Assembly (NCBI GenBank): GCA_004026145.2
Contig: CP034983.1
Location: 10,866,658-10,930,657, forward strand
Origin: Takifugu bimaculatus
Lineage: Eukaryota; Chordata; Actinopteri; Tetraodontiformes; Tetraodontidae
Direction of reading: 5' to 3'
Length of the DNA: 64,000 bases
The notes below the pieces were generated by a model, which saw only the letters and a program-made list of their open reading frames with translations, did no database searches and was not told where the DNA came from. The first letter of the stretch is position 1; each line of letters starts with the position of its first letter. The position numbers and the translations under genes were made by a program. This document shows positions 1 to 15,100 of the stretch, piece after piece.

Positions 1-2900
1 ATTTACAAGACACACGGAAGCAGCACACCAACGACATTGTGCCCAGACAAAGGAAACAAGGTGGTACCACCAAGAGCAGCAGAACAGCAGCCAAACAGGG
101 AATGTAGTTATCCTCTACCTGCTGCAGCCACTCTTGGCCTCAGATGTGCGTCAAATCTGATCTCCGGTCCATAATATCATCTGTACAAATATGCCAAATG
201 TTGTTGGTGTCAAATGATTTATGGTGTTTGGTGTGTGAGCGTAGCAGGAAAGAATTTCACACCGTTTTTCAGTGTAAAACAAGGTTTGTCGCGACAGAAG
301 GCAACGCAATTCACACGAGATGCAACAGATCATGGAAGCAAACAGCAAGAAAGAGCAAATCAGCTCAGACGGAACAGCAGAGGACAACAGGGGAGGAAAG
401 TTGTAAACTTTCTATAACATGCTCCAGTTAAAAGTCCCTTAAACACACTTGAGATGGCTTCTTTAAAGTTTAGCTCATAAAGAAGAGCCTGGGGCCTATA
501 CTTTTGGAGGGATCCACCACCATCAATCTTTAGGCAACAAACAGTCTTTTATGCAATAGTTCTTAAACATGATTTGGGTTTTGTCTTTGCTTGTACACTT
601 AACATGTAAATATGAACGTCGTGCAACGATAGCTGAGCAAACAATGTAGAACAACACACCTTTTTTTTTTCTTTAATTGAAACGCTGCTCCCCGGAGCGA
701 AGGGATCCGGTACAATTAAGTGCTACACCCAACCGAATCACATTTGATTAAAAAGTTTGAAATATACATAAATATATATATATTTACCAGTGTAATGAAA
801 CTAGTGTCAGCTGAGATGAGCTGATCCCACGCTGCTGGTTCTGAGGTGGCTAAATTTGTTCACTGTAGCCTCTTTCGGGAGATTTTTCTTGTCGCAATTT
901 GTGGACGGTCTCTTCAGAGCCGGGTTATTACCGGGGTTCAGATAACGCGCCGATGGTTATTGATCAGGGAGGTTTGTCGATAATCCGGCCAGGTTTTTAC
1001 CAATATCAAGACGTTTCCGGGTTGAGTTCAAGCCAGATCATCGATTTTGTGTGCTTCACCTTGGACTTCAGAACTCAAATCAAGATCAAGTTCAGGTGGT
1101 GCTTTTTCCTGGTGCCTATCAGGTGCACCTGTTCCGACAATTCTGTTGCGCAGCTATTATTAAATTCGGTTGTGTAGCAGCTAATGGACGCTTGTACGAC
1201 ACTTTATAAACTAATAAACTTGTCTCCAACCCGTTAAAGTAATTACAAGCGCAATTAAAAAAAACATTATTATTAATTCTAAAAAAAATAATGGAGTCAG
1301 ACAAGTTTTAAATATAAACTAACTTGTCAAAGTTAGAGGTACGAATTGCCATAAAACAACATAAATTATATAAAAAGAAAGTTCATAAGATTATGTAATA
1401 ATGACAATAAAAAAAAAACTTCCAGTTTATTAGTCTTATACATAAAATAAAATGGGTTGGACACTCCTACAGGTTTTGATGTTCACATTATTTAATACCT
1501 TTAGTAGATCGGAACCAATCTTTTCAGAGGTGCCCAGCAAATTGTTGTGTGACCCTTGTTGGCAAGGACTGCGGTTAGTCCTACATACAATTCTCACTCA
1601 TTTAAATAGCAATGAATAATAATCCATGGTTGAAATGTTTATAATGCCCAGCTTTGCTTCTGTGAACTGTGCAATTTGCACTGAATCCGCAATTAGACAA
1701 ACTCCAGTGTGTTTATGCATGGGTTTGCATGTCTGACGTTGTTTTGAACATTAAATGGAAGCAAATTTATAGCTGCAGCTCATATTTCCATTTCTTCCAC
1801 TGTCATGGAGGTCAATGGAGAATTGGTGAAAATGGACATCTTAAAATTCAGCAAAAGGATGAGAGGGACCAACTAAATACGCAGAAAAAGTGGCGTGGAT
1901 TTGTTCAGTCAATGGCTTGTAGCGCATAGTAGTAAAAGTTAGTGAAGAGCTGTGCACGGCCCATAAAATGAGCATAAGATGGTTGGACCACGGCAATTAA
2001 AGCATTTACATTAGGAAAAATGCTTCATTGTTACTGCTTATATTAATCTTTCTGGTTTGTGGCAAGGCAAATGTCCAAGGGAAAAGGGGTTTCCTGTGTG
2101 TGCTCTGTCATGGTAAACTAAAACAGTGAATCCCACTCCCATTATCAATGCACAGGCTTGTGCAGCTCAGTTTCATTTCTTTGAAATATGTTTTCCCGTC
2201 ACGTGGAATGACAGTGGTGCTCAGCACTGTGGGTGGAAATTCCGTGTAACTGATCTGAGGGTAAAAAAAATCCATATTCATGCATGCTGACGCTCACGTT
2301 GCGTTAGAGCTTCTAAATATTTAAAAAGCTTTGAATTGTGTGCATGAGCTCCCCGGGAAGGTAAACTAAACTGTGTCAATAGGCTTTCCACCAGCAGCCC
2401 AGAATGTGTTTGTCTTGTACAGAGAGCTGGTCCTGGATCGGCCCCCAAAAAAGACGTTCTATGGCGCTGATGGCTGAAACGATTCCAGAGTTAGACGATT
2501 TACCTCAGGTCCTGTAAAAATGATCTAAAACCTCCCAACTCTCTGTTCTCCCACATAAGAGAAGTTGCCAGACTCACGGTTGAATAAAAATGGGATCAGA
2601 GTGTAGAGGAGCTATCATTGCAGCATAATTACACTCAGAAAATACATTATTTATGAGAGGTATGGACTCATTAATCTGTGAAACATTTTGAAAGCAAAAT
2701 TACATTCTTTTTCTCATCGCTAAAGAGGGGGTTTGCTGATCCTTTCAGACGTAAATTTGCTCTTTGATGCACAGTCAGCTCCCCTGCTCTCTCTGTGTAA
2801 TTGTATTCAGGGAGAGCTCAGACCTGCACTTTCTGGGAATCGTTATCTGTGCCGAAGTTTGTTCTCAACCTGCCGTTTCTGCTCCTCTTTTGTCTTCCAG
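1..2900 (+). other. Intron upstream of the first visible cdh12 exon
   Basis: No open frame here encodes a cadherin signal peptide, prodomain or the GWVWNQFF-type start of EC1, so the preceding coding exon lies before base 1. The stretch is AT-rich with poly-A and TA runs (for example 770-785 and 1257-1290). It ends in a polypyrimidine tract and tgtcttccag. I see no RNA gene or clear transposon. Confidence 0.75.
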
Positions 2901-3195
2901 CTGCACACTGACCTTGATAAGGGGGACAGTGCGGTGAAGTACACTCTCTCCGGGGACGGGGCTGGCTCCATTTTCACGATCGACCAAACAACAGGGGACA
3001 TCCACGCCTTAAGGAGCCTCGACAGGGAGGAGAAGCCTTACTACACCCTGCGTGCTCAAGCTGTTGACATCAACACCAATAGACCCTTAGAGCCCGAATC
3101 GGAATTCGTAATCAAGGTTCAAGACATCAATGACAACGAGCCAAAGTTCCTGGAGGGACCATACAGGGCCAGTGTCCCTGAGATGTCGCCAGTAG
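2901..3195 (+). CDS. cdh12: cdh12 exon: EC1 body and start of EC2
   Basis: The exon is 295 bp, the usual length of the second coding exon in type II cadherins. The acceptor tgtcttccag ends at 2900 and the donor gtatgt begins at 3196. It encodes LHTDLDKGDSAVKYTLSGDG through VPEMSPV plus the first base of a Gly codon. Visible motifs are LDREEKPYYTLRAQAVD (EC1 calcium-ligand LDRE), the EC1-EC2 linker QDINDNEPKF and the EC2 start GPYRASVPEMSPVG. The frame stays open upstream of 2901, but homology and the acceptor fix the boundary. The adhesive tryptophans of EC1 belong to the preceding exon, which is not in the window. Confidence 0.95.
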
Positions 3196-6100
3196 GTATG
3201 TGACCACATGCAGTGACACGCTATGTCCACTGAAGACACTTAACGGCTTTTACTAATTGCTCAGGTTTAGCGGCAGCGAACGCTTCGTAGCTTCAGAATA
3301 CAGAAGCGTGACCGGGAAGAACGAGGAGGGCGAATCTGTTCCACCTCCAACTGATTTTGACATTTCAAAGGGACTTTTTTTCCCTTCCTTTCTTTCTTGG
3401 TGTGCTCTGCCTGTATTGCAGTCAGGGTTGTCTTTATCCCCATCCCTCGACACCCCCCCCAGGAGAACAGATCAAGGTAATTCACTGGCAGAATGGTTCC
3501 TCTTGATCTGAATGGCAATGAAGACTTTAGAACCTATAAATCATTTATCTCCAGAGGGCTGGTAGAAGGCAAAGCAGGAATAACGTAGGCTTGAATCTTC
3601 GCTGTCATCGGCGTCGCAGCAGCTGTTTAGCGAGACGCTGAGGCTTTTCGTTGGACACATAAAGAATCAGGAAGTAGAAAACAGAGCATCTTTTAGTGAT
3701 TAGATAGGGAAGCTCGTACCAAACCGAGCCCTACTTGTCAGAACACGCCTGGTTTGTTTATTATGAATTTCTCATTTCAGTTTCATGGGGAATTTATAGA
3801 TGCATTTGTAAAATATCACTTTATCTTCAGGCTGCACTGTCAGGAGGTCCTCTCATTATCTGTGCTAATGCAACAGCCAGCTTTAGTCATCAGAGTTCCC
3901 CGTGCTCCCGCAATTGGAGCAGAATCAAAGACGTTTACGGCCGCCAAAGCTCATCGAATCCTCTGTGAATGAATATTGATAAGCTCCCAATTTTTACAAT
4001 ACTGTCCTGAAGTGCACGCCCAGTTTAATGCTGTCAAATGTGATGCGGTGATCGACTCCACCGCCCCCTTGAGCAGCAGTCGGTAACATGAAAACATTAC
4101 CCTACATTAGAGAATGTGTCGCAATTTGGTCTGCCTGTGGAACACTGACACTGGTTTCCAGTCCAGGCAGATGTTTAGGTATATTTCATACGATTCCCTC
4201 AGCACAACAGCTGCTCCGAATAATTCCCATTCATTTAATTTTGTTTCAAAACCTCTAATCGGAATTTATCGCTCTTGCAATAATGGTTTACTGCATATAG
4301 AGTCGAGCGCTTCTATTTTTGTCGTCAGCATGACTATTTACCAACCTCAATTTTTATTTTTCAAGGATGCCTGAAGTGAACAGTTGTCGTGGTAAAGGAG
4401 AGTAGCACTGGGAGAAAGTGAGAAATCCTGCGTGCTTAACAAAGAACCTCCTTGCAGCAGGAGATGTTGCAACCAGCCTGCACATCCTGTTTGGGTGTGT
4501 ACTCACCGTCACCATGGACGCAAAAATAATTTGGATTATTCACGGCCTGGGATGCAAATATTAAATAAACATAAAGGTTTCATCAACATTACACAACAAA
4601 GACTTGCTGCCGATTGAGACCCTCCCGTGGATTTATGCAGGCAGACAAAACAAAGGGATACGCTGAGCATAAATATGCAATATTGGCTGTTAATAATCTA
4701 TAGACAAACACAAAATCAATCACAGCGCTAATCTTGAGACTCCCTCAGAGTTGCTGCCAATCCGCTTATCCCTGAATATTTAAGGGGAAGTGACAGTTTT
4801 GCATAAAAAAACTGTAATTACCACAAAATGTTGGTCTCATTTTTAATTCTGCTGCAAACTGTGGATTTCATTTTCAGCCAAAGTTTGCTCGGATTGGACC
4901 AGTCTCGATTCCCTCTTATATCCTAATGCACATATCTTGTCTCGCGTCACGGCAGTAATGTGTTTGAGCATAATTAGTAATTTATGGTTCTAATACAGTA
5001 GAAAAAAAACCTGCTTAAATGGTATTTAATTATTCCTGCATTTAAATGAACAGCAGTGACCTTTATAGCAACTGTGTAGGCATTAAGTACACAACTGATT
5101 ATGCACAATTACACATAAAGTGTTTTTTCACATTGACAGCGTCACACATACAATATGGTGTCAGTGACTATTAGCGTTCCACCTTTTATCTCATCTGCAT
5201 TCAGCACCAAGCTTCCAACACTGATGTAAAGCTGTTGATTGATTCTATCCTCTCCTGAACATTGGTGTTAAAAACTTATGGCTGTTTGTTTTTTTTTATG
5301 AGAAACTTCTTCCTCCTAATGTTTCAATCTGATTGGACCGGAAGGCCGACGTTACGCATACTTTCATCTCCATCTGTCACCTGCAAACATTTCATATTGT
5401 CAGCTAGACGATACATGTACAGCTGAGCGACTACGCCTGAAACTGTCTTGTCAAGGTATCATCAAGCTGTCTGCCAATAAAGAATCTGGCCATCTCCTTC
5501 AGAAAGTGCAGCCTAGTGTTCCACGGTAATAAAATAATCAGCCCGACAGGGCAATTTCGGCTGGCTACTCTCCTAAACTGGAAACTTTAGATTGAATCTT
5601 TTCAGTTTAAATACACAGTAAACAAGGTTGCCCCTAATGGAATGGTGCTTCCAATTCATGCTAGTTAAACTGGATGAGTCAAAGCCCCAACATGTAATTA
5701 TTCTGTGCCTCTTCCAGGAGGAGTCTGGAATAGTGCCACCCTAATAGTCTCCCAGCCATGGCTCTTTGTTTCCTTAATAATGGCATTGTTCACTCAGTGG
5801 TTGCCCATCTAGTATTGCTTAAATTTGCTAAATCAAAACAGACAAGCGGGGGGAAAAAAATCGCTTCCAATCATCCTCTGAAGTCCTGTTCTCTCACTGG
5901 GGACTCCGCTGGGTATTGGCTGCGGCCCTATCGGCCGTGATTCATCATTCATTAGTGTCCAGTGCAACGGCTGTGCAAAGCGATGAACCCCAAAGCATTT
6001 GGACTTGAGTCTCATGAGAAAACCAGTAACATCAGCTCGCCTTCCCTTCCCCATCCTCAGGGACGTACGTGACACAAGTGACGGCCACAGATGCGGATGA

Positions 6101-9100
6101 CCCCACCTATGGCAACAGTGCTCGAGTGGTGTACAGTATCCTCCATGGCCAGCCATACTTTTCTGTCGACCCCAAGACAGGTGAGAGAACACCCGGATCT
6201 GTCATTTCCATTTTGCTTTAAAAAGAAAACTTTGCAGTAATGTAGAAACATTTTGGTGCAACGTCTGAGAGGATTTAAATGGATCAGTAATGCTTGGTGA
6301 TGCATTTCTAAAATGCCCCACACAGCTCCACCAAAGGCATTCCATTCTAATTCTGCATTTTACTGTTTTATGTGACTCGGCCTTTCTATTGTAGCAGCCA
6401 CAAGAAGTGGGAATTTCCGAGTTCCGAGTTGGAAGTTTCTGCTGGAACGCCCCCCTGAGGTCGGATTTTCTACTCGAAATGTCAGAGATTCCTCACTGTT
6501 TTCAAAGATGGCTGCCCGAGTGTAAACAGTGAACATTTTGAACGTTGCAGAGGGACCATATGTTTGTCCAGAAGTTGTTTATATTCGGAAAAGACAAAGA
6601 GAAGAATCACTTTCATAGAGGTTGCCATCTTGTTTTCCAACTTTGTAACTGGAACGCTGAAAAATGGCCCGTGATGTCATTCCCAGGTCTGAATTCTGAG
6701 GTAAATGGAATGCGGCAATAGGAGACGGAGTCCGCGCGACAGTGTAGATCGATGCATCCGTATACTGCATCATGCCATTCAAACAGGCTCAAGAAATGAC
6801 ACCTGGGGCACTACACAAACCAGCGTAACACAAAGAGATGCTCACATCGTGTAAAAAAGAGAAGCAGGTTAAGAGAAGCGACTGCACAATATTCCTGAAT
6901 GTCAGCATCTTTAAATATAGAAGTCGCGGTGCGGGAATGCTATCAGTGTAACACACCCCAACGTTTCAAACTGTCAGGTGAACTGACAAACAGACGCTCC
7001 CAATGTGAGGAAATGAACTGTGTTCCCCAAACTATCCTAATGATTTTTTTAACTGCAAGTGAGTCATCGGAATTTTGTGCAGTTAGCGACTTCCCGCGAT
7101 GTCCTCGGAAAAAAAAACTATCACACGGCGACTCTCTATTCTTGCTGCCATCGAAGCTTTCCCTTTCTGCTGACCCTGGGCCAGACGGGTCTATGGACGA
7201 AATGGCAAGACCTGGAAATATTACAGGAAAAATAGTCAGGTATGCCTTCATGTGAGCAGCGTTCTAGGAGAAGGACCTTAGCTTCCTATCTGGGACAGTT
7301 GGAATGACATGGAAATAGATTCATGAATATCATACATGAGGAGTGGGACCGTTTTCTGATTCTCTCAGCTTCACAGTGCACCCACAGTGCATGACACGCC
7401 ACGACTATTTCAAAAATAATGCTGGGAAAAATTAGACTGTTGAAGGGCTCTCTCTCTCTCAGCTGCATGAGAAAGATGAAAAGGAAATCCTGAAAGGAAA
7501 TAAGCCAAGCAATGGGACGATGACAACAAATCTCAGTATTTATCGAACACTATCGCTGAGGAACTAGGACAGACCCTTCATGAAAAGCTTTGATTTAGGT
7601 CTCAGGGGTCCGTGAATCAATCCGAACGTCCGTACAAAGTTAAATAGAATAAGAGGAGGAAAAAAGTGGAGACACACCTACGCTTCCAGGTTCCTTTTAG
7701 CCTGCCAGCCACCCACTGGCCCAGCGATTATTCTGCTGCAGAAAACGCTCTCTGATCTCAGGGTCTCTGATCCTCAAGTGAATCATTATATGGTCTCACC
7801 AGAGTTCGCTTTTGAATGTCAAGCGTCTTCCAGACCTCTATTTTAGCCTTGAGAACACGCCTGTGTGCTGCCTCTGGCTCATGGTCTGCTTTTGGGATAT
7901 TTCCTTTCTTCTTGCCTATGTATCTTGAGTTGTACAATACCATTAACCTCTCTTTCTCCCCCCCCCCCCCTTTCACTGTCTGTTTTGTCGTACACCAGGG
8001 GTTATAAAGACAGCCTTGCCCAATATGGACAGAGAGGTGAAAGAACAGTACCAGGTACTAATCCAGGCCAAGGATATGGGAGGACAGCTGGGGGGCCTTG
8101 CTGGGACAACCACCGTCAACATCACCCTCAGTGACGTCAACGATAATCCACCGAGGTTCTCCAAAAGTGAGCGGCTGAACTTTGAACTTCCATCTTAACT
8201 TGTGCCGGTTTAAAGAGGTGACCAATGAATGCTGGGCAACGGTTTATCGAATAGTTGATCGCGTCTCGTCGAACACTCCGGCTTGTTTATTTAGCGGGAT
8301 TGAAATGGCAGCTACAATCCCAACTAATAAAGCAGGATTGGTGCTTCTCTGGGGCACACGGGGCATCCTTCTATATTTAGACCTGGATTGAGCTGATGAT
8401 GGTGCTGCACCAGGGATTGACTCGGTGTATTTAAACACTACATTTTATCCGGTATTTTGTATAAGCTGCTGAACCAGATTAATTCGATTGTACCGTTCAT
8501 AAGGTCGCGTAAAGAGCCAGCCTGAGCAAAGGGGGGGACTCATCCTGACACCACAATGATCTCTGAAAGCCTATCTGCGTATACCAACCATTAATATTAA
8601 GTGGATGCAAAGCAGATTCCATTCCCAACAGCAAGTGTTTGACAGGAAAGGAAAACAGTCGCTCTCCACTGCCGCAGTCACTTTGTGTGTTTTGTGGTGA
8701 CACGGAACACTCTCCTCTGAATGTAAATATGAACAGTCAGATGGTGAAGCTCCTTTGGCTGTGAGGAAAAGCTGATATTTCCATAATGCTGTCACAGCAC
8801 AGAGGTCCGGGTCAGTCCGGCACCTCCTCCGCCCCGTTCCAAAGCCCCTCTTTGTCTACTTCTCTTCCATTCGTCCGAAAGCAAAAAGGCTGATTTTGAA
8901 AACCTTCCGGAAACTGATTCAGTATCACAATGCCGCATGAATCAATTGCACATTTGTCTTACAGAAATGATTCCTCCTCTCCCTAGTTATTATTATAGAT
9001 TAAACATTCTCAAGCCATTCATCTTCTAAATGAACCGCTGTGATAATGGCGCCAGATGTGGTCGCAACGGCAGAGCCTGCAATGGTCATGACTAATCGCA

Positions 9101-12100
9101 GTGCATATAGCTTTGCAGAATTATCCTTAAAGCTTGCAGTGGGGGGTGCCATGAAGCATCTGCTGGTTACCTTCTCAGACAGCTCCCTCTCATTTTGTGC
9201 TAATATGTGGAAGGAAACCGTCTTTTTCCATCCTTAAAAGGACACGACGCCCTAAAGGCTTTTAAAATGAATGCATGTGATCAAAAGTACTTGATTATTT
9301 ATTGAATTACAGCCCCAAAATCATCCATGGCTCAATCCTGGGATTTCTATCGAGAAAGAAAAAAAAAAGAAAAAGAAGAGCATTCCTCTGCAATATTGTG
9401 GAATGCCAGTGCAATGCAAGCAAACAGACGGCATTTAAATGTGAATATTTAATGCAACATTTTTCAGTAGCCTGAGAGGAAAAGGTCATTTTCTTTTTAG
9501 TTTTACTTTAGCTCTCTGTCAAGAACAAAAGAAAGAGCCTCTGCCAAACAGCTCGCTCTTTCACCACTCACCGCCGACATTTATGTTCAAGTGAGTCTCT
9601 CCAGTTTGATGTGATCATGTGTCAAACAGCAGTATCCTCGGAAGACACTTCCAAGGGACTGCATTCCCCCCTTTGTCTCAGGCCTGTCATTTTCCCTCAG
9701 AAGGAGCCACTCGCGGCCGAGAAATCGATGAGGTATTTGTTTAATCAGATGGAGGAACGTGTTGAGGAAAACGGTGGCGTCAGTGGAGAAAGTTGCTTTC
9801 GGTCACAGAGACGTTTCTCCTAATAACAAAATGGGGGTTGTGATCTGACATTTCTTTGCAAACATGACGGTGATGCAGCGAAACATTAAGAAAATAAAAA
9901 TCAAACACGGAAATGCACTGAATGGTTTGGATATTTAGATGTGGCAGATTTGTTGACTTGCCCATGGCAGCTCCATGTCACCGTCTGACATTTGCGCTAG
10001 AAATGCTATTGTAATGATTCTTTCACTGACGCACTCAGATGCTATTGTTAGAACAGCTTCTTGTCTCAGAGTCGGGAAGAAACAAATTCATTACTGCCTT
10101 TTTTTCAAGAGGGATTTGAACATGATTTTCTCAGCCGTGCTTTCTGCTGGCGGGAGCACCAAAGGCCTCTGAGCGCTTGTGTTTGCCAATCACACAGGTC
10201 GACCGAGCCAATTACAAGGAGATGAGCAGTCTTCATGTCCTAACAAGTCAAAATTGACTAATGCCGCGCCTATAGCGATGCAACTCCCCTTATCAGATGC
10301 TCCTCTGCAGGTGCAGAGGAGGCTTGAGACCGCAAGTCAAGTGCTGATAATAAATGAGCCTGCCTTCAGCCTGATATGTGTGTGTTTCCAGGCTTCTTTC
10401 ACCTACGAGTCCCCGAGTCCTCGGCAGTGGGATCGGCTGTTGGCAGAATCAAAGCCCACGACTTAGACATCGGGAGGAACGCCGAAGTAGAGTATACCAT
10501 CGTGCCAGGGGATGGAGGCAACATGTTTGACATCACAACCAACGAGCACACTCAAGAGGGCATCATTATCCTCAGAAGGGTACGGCGTTCTAGTAGTAGC
10601 TACACCAGGGTCTTATCATATGCTGGTGTGAAGTATTGCACAGAGCTGGGTGAATATTGAATTGGAACTGTGCTTCTTTCTAGCAAGAGGCAGAGAAAAT
10701 ACATCAACACCAGACACTATATAAAATCACAAGGAAGAACACACCATAAAATATTTCACCGGTGACAGGCAATAGCAAAGATAGCGACCCAAAGAAACAA
10801 AAAAACCATCTTGAGATGTGCTTCCTTCCTCTCTGCGGCTGAAGTTACGGCACCATTTGTGCCAGTTTGTCTTGTATTAAAGTCTGAAACCTTCGCAGCT
10901 TTCATGCTGTAACTGGTGCACTTTAAACCTGGAGTATTGTATCGACCATTAACTTTACATGCTCAGAACTACAAACTGCACTGAATTTAGGTCACAAAAC
11001 AACCGATTATTAGAACGAATCAAACCTTGGTGAAACAAGAGTGAATATGTGATCACGTTGTGTGAATTTGGTCCTTTCTCTAGTTTCTGTCCACACCATT
11101 ATAGCGGAGTTCTTCTTTGTGTTCTACGAAGCGTTCACTCATCACACCAGGGCTCATTTACTCTATGCTCTTTTTGCTAAATGGATTGCATCAGCCAATG
11201 GATGGTGACCCCGAGTTGGAGACCTGGTTGCACTTTCATTTACCCACAGTGCTAAAGGCCTGCAGGGTAAAGGGAAAACACTGGTGGAGAGTAATGTATA
11301 GGAAAAAACCCATCAGGTCCATTATCTCGCCAACCCACAACTGCGAGGGGATGTGCTGTAGCCAAGGACTAAAATTAGAAACAGAGCTCCAAACCTGTAA
11401 CAATTCTCCAAAAAATTATATGTCATCTTAAGTTAAAATGTTATGCAATAAAAAATAATAAAAATCTGGGTTTAGTTGATATTTGTAATTTCACAGTTTT
11501 CACTCCAGAATTCCACTGACAATGGTCACTTCATTTTTAATTAATGTGACATTCATTAAGGGACTTTTAGAACAGCTTTATTTAAAAAACACCCGTTGGT
11601 GTGGTTGGCATTAGTTGCGTCTTTCTAGGTTTATTTTATGAGCGAAAACTCTCCCTAATAAAACTCCTTTCTCATTTTCTTCTCTGTATCTCCTCAGGGC
11701 ACGCCTAGTTAAAGAAATGAAAATTCCCAAAGTCCAGCCAAACCAAACACGTAATATTCCACCCACAAGCGGGTGTGTACTGGAAAGCAGAAGCATAATA
11801 TTCTTCCTAATTTTCTTTCTTCTGTGCTGTTTCCAGCCTCAGAGCATCTTTTGCATTAATGGGCCTTTCGTAAACAGAACAAAATTTCAGTTTGGGCTCA
11901 TTCAAAGATCAACTCTTTCAAAGATGTGGTTCTTTTTTTAGTTTATTTTTCTAAATATCTGCGGGCTTTAATATAGGAAAAGATGTATTTTTACTTGCAT
12001 GTCCATACTCTACAGCCATTTAGTCAATGTTGGTTCAACCTCTTTGGCACATCATGAACTGTTAGCAGGTAAAATAAACAACAACAACAACAACCTGCAA

Positions 12101-15100
12101 AGACAAAAATACCTCTCGCTGCCATTCACAACTGCGAATGATAGAAGAGAAGCACTTGCTCTTCCACTCCTCTGGCAGCTCACTGATCAAAATACACCCT
12201 GTCAGTATGGTTTGGCAGCTGGAAAATGTTCACGCTCATTACTTGTGTTTTTTAACACAGAGGAACATAAATAGATCTGGGCGACATGTTAAAGCACACG
12301 AATGTACTTGCAGAATCTATACGGGCGACGTTCGCTGTTGGATGCTGCCCATTTTCCTCCATACAGAATCACACAAGGCCTTGCTCATTGATTCCCTCAT
12401 TCTCTGTTGTGTTGCCCTTTGGCAGGATGCTGAAGCCCCCTGTGGTGACTTTAAATGCCAACTGTAGCCAAAACCGTAGCGGCTAAACCGGAAAACTAAT
12501 GTGAACGCCTGCCAGAGAAAACACAGTGATCAGTCAACAAAAAAAGGCTGGAATTGTTAGCTGGGTTGTTTCTTAAATGAAATTTCACAAGGAATGTGCT
12601 GGTGATGAGTGGCTGACCAAGTTGGTCCCAAATTTAAATTCTGATCACATGACTAGGATGTGGTGGCCTTTAATATCTGTAAAAATGACCGAAAGATGAC
12701 ACAATTCAGAACAGCTTGGGAGGCATGTCCACATATACTTTGAGCCTTGAACTAAAACGAAATTTTGACATTTTATAACCTGGAATAAACAACACAAACA
12801 GATGAGAGTAAAGCAAACAGGAATTACAGGCTGTAAAGACAGAACTGCTTCATCCATTTGAGTCCGACTGCACTGACAGTGGTTTTATTGCTCCAGTGAC
12901 TCAAGGGTGAAGAAAATAAGCCTAAACAGTGTTTACGGTAACACTGAATGAACTCTTGAGTTGCAGAGAGGAGGAAAAAACAGCTCCTTTGGCAAATCAC
13001 TTCATCATAAAGCGAGACCAAACGGGTCATATGAGGATCAAATCAATGACATGAGCGAAGGAATAACAGCCGCTTGTACAACAGCACTGTTGAGATGAGT
13101 TATCGTCATTATCCATCTTTGGAATTTAAGCTATTCTCTGGGAACCAAACAGAAAAAAGCCTGTGAGGCTACGATGAAGAATAAAGAATCTTCTGTCCAA
13201 AACTTAATTTCTCAAAGAATCCATTAAAGTCCTGCAACAATGATTTGCATGAAAATTCACATCTGCTGGATTAAAAAAAAAACGGCCTCTTTTGTGAGGT
13301 GGGGGGGCTCAGTGCAATAAAACACTTTTAGAGACTTGTAAAACATCATTTCATCATTTCAGGCACTATTTCATTTCATTGCAAAAGTATTATGAAAAAG
13401 TCTGTTATGTGCCTTGTGGGGTACTTCTGATGTAACTGTCTCAAATGCACTTTGGTAGGATGGAAATCTACCTTTGTTTTTCTGACGTTTCAGACCCAGT
13501 TAACTGGGACATTTTTAGCACATGCCCCAGCGCAAAGGTGAGGTCCTTTGATCCCCAAAATATGCAGGAGACTGAGCGAGTAATTGATTCCCTGCACAGG
13601 TGTCGCGTTCACTCTGTTCACTCTTCACATTGGGTGGGTGCTTCCTGGGCTCCACAATAATTGCTGCACTGCATTAAAAGTAGCCTGCAATGATGGATTT
13701 CCATGAATTTCTATGAGTTATCAGTTGCGCTAACCCTCAGAGAGAGCCCAACCTTAACCATGTCACACATACTAGGCAGCAAAGTGGTTCACCCTGGTGG
13801 TTAGCTCTAGTGTTAGCTCTAGGGGTTAGCACAATTGCCTCACAGCAAGAGGGTCATGGGTTTAATCCCCAGTTCCAACCAGGGGCTGTGACTGCTCTGC
13901 TAACGATCCATCTGGCCAAGAAACTTGGTTGTGGATCTGAGCTAAAGAGCAACGTTGCCTGAGGCAATAACAGAGAAAGAAACCAAACAAATGGCGCAGC
14001 TATCGGTCAAAGACTTGTTTCTTTATGTCGCATCTCTTTGAACAGATGCTGCGTGCTCGATAACAATGAGGCGACGCGGCGAATTCCCCACAGTGGTAAA
14101 GATACCTCTACAGAGGCGTTGTGGTGGGGCATATTCTGATTTGTCTTTCACTCGGCCCCCACCCAGCCATGCAATCTGAAGCAGCAACATGTGTCTGTAC
14201 TTGTGTGGGACTGTGATATTAGCAGGGAACAGAGGAAGAGAAGGAATACATCTGAAAGCTGTAGAGAGTAGGTCGCTGGAGATGAAGCCTTTATGAGTCC
14301 ATCACTGCATTCCCAGAATACTGACCCGCCCACAGAGCCGTCTTATTTCAGATTGGGTTGAGATCCCCAGAGACAGGTGTGCAAATGTGTACAGATGATC
14401 CTCTCTCTACCTCCTCTCCCCCGCTCTGTCTCCTTCCTTCTGCTTTGAGACGAAAACCAACCTTGTGCGCAGAGAGAGCGGAGTTTGGCAGACTCCAAAT
14501 TAGAGACTCTGAAAGGTTGGTTATGATAAGAGGATCAAACTGAGTAATGGGTTCAAAGGACGCTCTTCTGTTTCCTGGTTTGCCGATACAGAAGAAGAGG
14601 AGAAAGCAGGCATGGAGGCACGGCGGGGGTTGGCACACCCATCGGCAGAACATAGGATTACGGGAGACAATAGATCAATCCTACAATGAATTCCCAGGGA
14701 AATGTGCAGAGAAAATGTGCGCACACCATTGACTTTATACAAAGATGTACCACATGAGAGCTTCACACAAGTGATGCCAAAATAAACCCCCAAGTTACCG
14801 GCTGCAGGATGGCTCAAAAATACCACCCGCCTTAAGCGGTTTTTGTCCCGATTTCCCCCCTTCGGCAAATGTCCGAATATCTTATGTGTTATAAGACTGT
14901 CTGACAAGAGTTTACTGCGGTCTGAGGTAAAATTCACTGTTAACGTGAATTTTTCCTGACAATTATTATATATATTACTATTGTTAAACTTGTTCAACAT
15001 TTATTCGCACCGCCCCCATGACCTCAAAGCAGTCAAAAAGATAAAACTAAAGTATTTACAACCCAAAATCTTCTTGTGTGTTGGAAGGCGACAACTCCCG

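Larger units (their letters stand above)
6181..7998 (+). other. cdh12 intron with a repeat-like segment
   Basis: This intron has GT-AG ends (gtgaga ... caccag). It contains a putative non-autonomous DNA transposon remnant at 6386-6721 and a 13-base C run at 7958-7970 just before the acceptor. No gene is supported. Confidence 0.8.

Noticed and set aside
2733..2900. Upstream extension of the first cadherin exon frame
   Set aside because: The frame is open by chance; the tgtcttccag acceptor, family exon length of 295 bp and loss of cadherin similarity before LHTDLDKG put the boundary at 2901.
14521..15000. 159-codon minus-strand open frame
   Set aside because: It overlaps a shorter opposite-strand frame, shows no domain or family resemblance, and sits inside a large intron.
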